This document shows, in pieces, positions 14,695 through 16,954 of a stretch of DNA of 16,954 bases (within the stretch, counting starts at the first letter, position 1; the number at the start of each line of letters is the position of its first letter). Position numbers and translations under genes: made by a program. Below the pieces are notes generated by a model. The model made no database searches. It saw only the letters and a program-made list of their open reading frames with translations, and had not been told where the DNA came from. Source of the stretch: an uncultured Bacillaceae bacterium (GTDB taxonomy: Bacteria > Bacillota > Bacilli > Bacillales > Amphibacillaceae); the NCBI GenBank assembly GCA_945639745.1, contig CALZEK010000008.1:1-16954 (forward strand), written 5' to 3'.

Positions 14695-16038
14695 TTAAAT
14701 AATCCCTAGTGAATTTAAATAGACAAGCACAATAAATATCGGAACAATAAATTTCATCAGAAAATGCCACAGTTTATAATAATCCTTTGAAAGATTTGTC
14801 CCAATCATAAATTGGCTTTTTACTAAAGACTGATCCATTTTATGAATAATGAATAATGCAATTAATAAACTTCCTAATGGTAACAAGATATTACTTACTA
14901 AATAATCTGTTGCGTCAAAAGCACTTAATCCAAAAATTGTGAAATCTGCTAATAAACTAGATGATAGAGCTGCCGGAATTGCAACAATAAATAAAACGAT
15001 ACCTAATATGATCGAAACATGACGGCGTGAATATTTTCCACTTGCCGTAAAGGCAGCAACAATAATTTCATATAGGCTAAATGATGATGTAAGTGTTGCA
15101 AATAAAAATAAGATTAAGAATAAACTTAAAAATAAACTACCTAATGGCATTTGTGCGAATGCTTCTGGTAAGACAATAAATAATAAACTCGGTCCATGAT
15201 CTGGTGCTAAACCAAATGCAAAAACAACGGGAAATATGGCTAAACCTGCTAGTAATGATACAAATATATTCATACTAACTACCCAACTTGCAGATGTCGT
15301 TAAACTTACCTTCTTATCTAAATAAGAACTATAAGTTACCATACATGAAAATCCAACAGCTAATGAAAAGAAGGATTGGCCTAGAGCATAAAGAATTGCT
15401 TCACCATCAATTCGAGAGAAATCTGGTGCTAAAAAGAATTTAACACCTTCAATTGCACCATCTAATGTCAATGCACGTACAACAATAATTATTAAAAAGA
15501 GAAATAATAAGGGCATCATATATTTATTCATACGCTCTATTCCATTTTTTATGCCAAATGAAATAACAGCTACATTGATTAAAGTAAATAAAAGTAAACC
15601 GATAATTGTAATAAGTGGATCACCGACAACTGAACCAAATAATGCATCGTAAGCTACATTTTCACCAATGATTTTATTTCCAATCGATTTACCACTATAG
15701 ATAAGAACCCAACCACCAACAACACTATAAAAAGATAATAATAAAAAACAACCTAAAACACCAAGTCTACCTATCCAAACCCAAAGAGATTTAGGTGCTA
15801 GTTTTTTATAAGCACTGACAGCTTCACGCCCTGTGCCTCGGCCAATAATAAATTCCGCTATCAACATCGGCAAACCGATCAATAGAGTAAAGAGAACAAA
15901 TATTAAAAAGAACGCTCCTCCACCACTTGTTCCAGTAACATATGGTAAGCGCCAAATCGCACCTAAACCTATTGCCGCTCCTGCTGATGATAAGATAAAT
16001 CCGAGTCTAGATGTCCACGCTTGATAATTTTGTTTCAT
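14695..16038 (-). CDS. Sodium:neurotransmitter-symporter-family (NSS/SNF) transporter
   Basis: LeuT-fold secondary transporter, 447 residues with about 11 membrane helices, the usual bacterial NSS layout. It would import an amino acid or amine with sodium. The broken first helix reads GAAIGLGAIWRLPY (20-33), TM6 reads FFSLAVGFSCMVTYSSY, and TM8 carries ATLTSS (314-319), matching the Na2-site residues of LeuT. At position 27 it has Ala where LeuT and many relatives have the Asn that binds the Na1 ion, and Leu replaces Phe in the following WRFPY. The ribosome site AAGGGGAC fits the ATG. No clear terminator was seen after it. It is divergent from the ytvI-like gene. Substrate unknown; Bacillus YocR and YhdH are comparable proteins. 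Confidence 0.92.
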   Translation of the reverse strand: MKQNYQAWTSRLGFILSSAGAAIGLGAIWRLPYVTGTSGGGAFFLIFVLFTLLIGLPMLIAEFIIGRGTGREAVSAYKKLAPKSLWVWIGRLGVLGCFLLLSFYSVVGGWVLIYSGKSIGNKIIGENVAYDALFGSVVGDPLITIIGLLLFTLINVAVISFGIKNGIERMNKYMMPLLFLFLIIIVVRALTLDGAIEGVKFFLAPDFSRIDGEAILYALGQSFFSLAVGFSCMVTYSSYLDKKVSLTTSASWVVSMNIFVSLLAGLAIFPVVFAFGLAPDHGPSLLFIVLPEAFAQMPLGSLFLSLFLILFLFATLTSSFSLYEIIVAAFTASGKYSRRHVSIILGIVLFIVAIPAALSSSLLADFTIFGLSAFDATDYLVSNILLPLGSLLIALFIIHKMDQSLVKSQFMIGTNLSKDYYKLWHFLMKFIVPIFIVLVYLNSLGII

Positions 16039-16149
16039 TTTAGAGTCCCCTTCAATTGTATTACTTTCTTAAAGATTACAAAAAATTTTAATAATATACA
16101 AGTTTTCTAATGAAATGATTCATCTTCTTCCTGCTTACTGAATAATACA

Positions 16150-16158
16150 TGGTATAAT
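16150..16158 (+). promoter_or_regulatory. Extended -10 promoter for the ytvI-like gene
   Basis: TGGTATAAT, a perfect extended -10, lies 29 nt before the start codon. A -35 is not obvious. The consensus form suggests the housekeeping sigma factor rather than a sporulation factor. Confidence 0.55.
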
Positions 16159-16186
16159 AATGATAAGTTAATGGGGAGGTAATTAA

Positions 16187-16954
16187 ATGAATAATAAAAC
16201 ACTTGGCATCTTCTTAAGAAGCCTTATTGTGCTTGCCACGACTGTCCTCGTTATTGTAATTATTTATTTCTTTTTTAAATTATTTTATCCTTTTATTATT
16301 GCAGCTTTACTCGTTGCTTTAATTAATCCCTTAATCAATTTATTACAAAAAAAAGCACGTTTCCCAAGAGTACTTGCTGTTCTTACAACACTGCTTATTT
16401 TCTTTAGTGCATTTGCAGGCATTATTACTTTATTAATAGCTGAAATAATTGCAGGTTCAGCCTACTTAGCTGATGTTGTTCCTGTAAAAATAAATTCAAT
16501 CATTCATAGCATTCAAACTTTTTTTACAGGTCGGATTGTTCCTTTTTATGAAGGCATTGCATTAAAATTCAACGCACTAGATGCTAGTAAACAAGAAACA
16601 ATTACAAATAGCATTAAAGAAGCCAGTAATAAACTATCAGGTAATGTGACCACATTCCTCCAAGATTTGTTATCATCACTACCATCACTTATCTCATGGA
16701 TTCCTGGGGCTGCGACTGCCATTGTCTTTATTCTTTTAGCAACATTCTTTATTAGTAAAGATTGGCATAAATTATCTAAGAAATTACAAAGCTTTTTACC
16801 TGAAACCATTACTAGGCGTTCTGCTAGTGTTTTAAAAGATTTAAAACACGCAGGTCTTGGTTTTCTTAAAACGCAATTTATTTTAATAACTGTTACTTTT
16901 ATTATTATTTTTATTGCATTACTCATTATGCAAGTTGAACATGCTCTTACCATT
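16187..16954 (+). CDS. ytvI: AI-2E-family membrane protein, YtvI type (3'-truncated by window edge)
   Basis: The frame is open from ATG 16187 to the window end, 256 codons, and ends in a membrane helix; full-length members are about 350-370 residues. GGGGAGGT precedes the ATG. Visible: two N-terminal hydrophobic segments (about 12-30 and 33-53), a third (about 62-85), a soluble helical stretch with EIIAGSAYLADVVP and a polar region to about 165, then IPGAATAIVFILLATFFISKDW (172-193), a hallmark of the family, and further helices. In Bacillus the closest relative is annotated as a sporulation integral membrane protein; other family members export small molecules or exchange sodium for protons. 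Role here not proven. It is divergent from the symporter. Confidence 0.85.
   Translation, partial: MNNKTLGIFLRSLIVLATTVLVIVIIYFFFKLFYPFIIAALLVALINPLINLLQKKARFPRVLAVLTTLLIFFSAFAGIITLLIAEIIAGSAYLADVVPVKINSIIHSIQTFFTGRIVPFYEGIALKFNALDASKQETITNSIKEASNKLSGNVTTFLQDLLSSLPSLISWIPGAATAIVFILLATFFISKDWHKLSKKLQSFLPETITRRSASVLKDLKHAGLGFLKTQFILITVTFIIIFIALLIMQVEHALTI

Noticed and set aside
16546..16953. Long open frame on the minus strand
   Set aside because: It is antisense to the ytvI-like gene, whose plus-strand frame runs unbroken from 16187 with a strong ribosome site, extended -10 promoter and clear family motifs. The antisense product has no recognisable features.

Overview
The window is AT-rich chromosomal DNA from a low-GC Gram-positive bacterium. 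The order Bacillales, probably Bacillaceae or a close relative, is suggested by a CssRS-type two-component system divergent from an HtrA-type protease, a YtvI-type sporulation-associated membrane protein, CspB-like cold-shock proteins, a YkwC-like beta-hydroxyacid dehydrogenase, and strong AGGAGG-type ribosome binding sites. No prophage, insertion sequence, CRISPR array, tRNA or rRNA was seen. Genus cannot be fixed from the sequence alone.

Layout. (1) Positions 1-5694 hold a GABA-catabolism-like region. The 3' part of a GabT-type aminotransferase (+) converges on a minus-strand operon read as M20 peptidase (4548-3277), FadR-subfamily GntR regulator (about 3216-2548) and GabD-type succinate-semialdehyde dehydrogenase (2528-1104). 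The two sides share a bidirectional terminator. A GhrB-like 2-hydroxyacid dehydrogenase (4723-5694) reads the other way from the 4549-4722 promoter region. That region carries a TTGACA-17-TATGCT promoter for the operon, a palindrome just after its start, and a cre-like site. (2) A YciI-like protein (5783-6064, +) converges on typA/bipA (7931-6108, -) through a second shared terminator. (3) cssS/cssR (minus) and the membrane-anchored serine protease HtrB (plus, start best placed at 10214) form a secretion-stress module. (4) Positions 11474-11618 hold a non-coding, structured-looking segment ending in an intrinsic terminator. (5) A YkwC-like dehydrogenase (+) converges on a methyltransferase plus small acidic protein pair (-). 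(6) Two nearly identical csp genes in tandem have duplicated promoters and duplicated leaders with conserved anti-Shine-Dalgarno complementarity. (7) A sodium:solute symporter (-) diverges from a ytvI-like gene (+) that runs off the window.

How they may work together. GabT makes succinate semialdehyde from GABA and GabD oxidises it to succinate. The regulator and peptidase co-oriented with gabD suggest an inducible route that releases an amino acid or amine from an acylated or peptide precursor; this is inference. CssS would sense misfolded exported protein, CssR would activate htrB, and HtrB would degrade the damaged protein.

Most of the window is ordinary housekeeping sequence and no clearly new multi-gene system was found. 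The points most worth checking are the structured segment after htrB, the twin csp leaders, the regulator whose DNA-binding domain begins upstream of any normal start codon, and the promoter-operator arrangement at 4584-4671.
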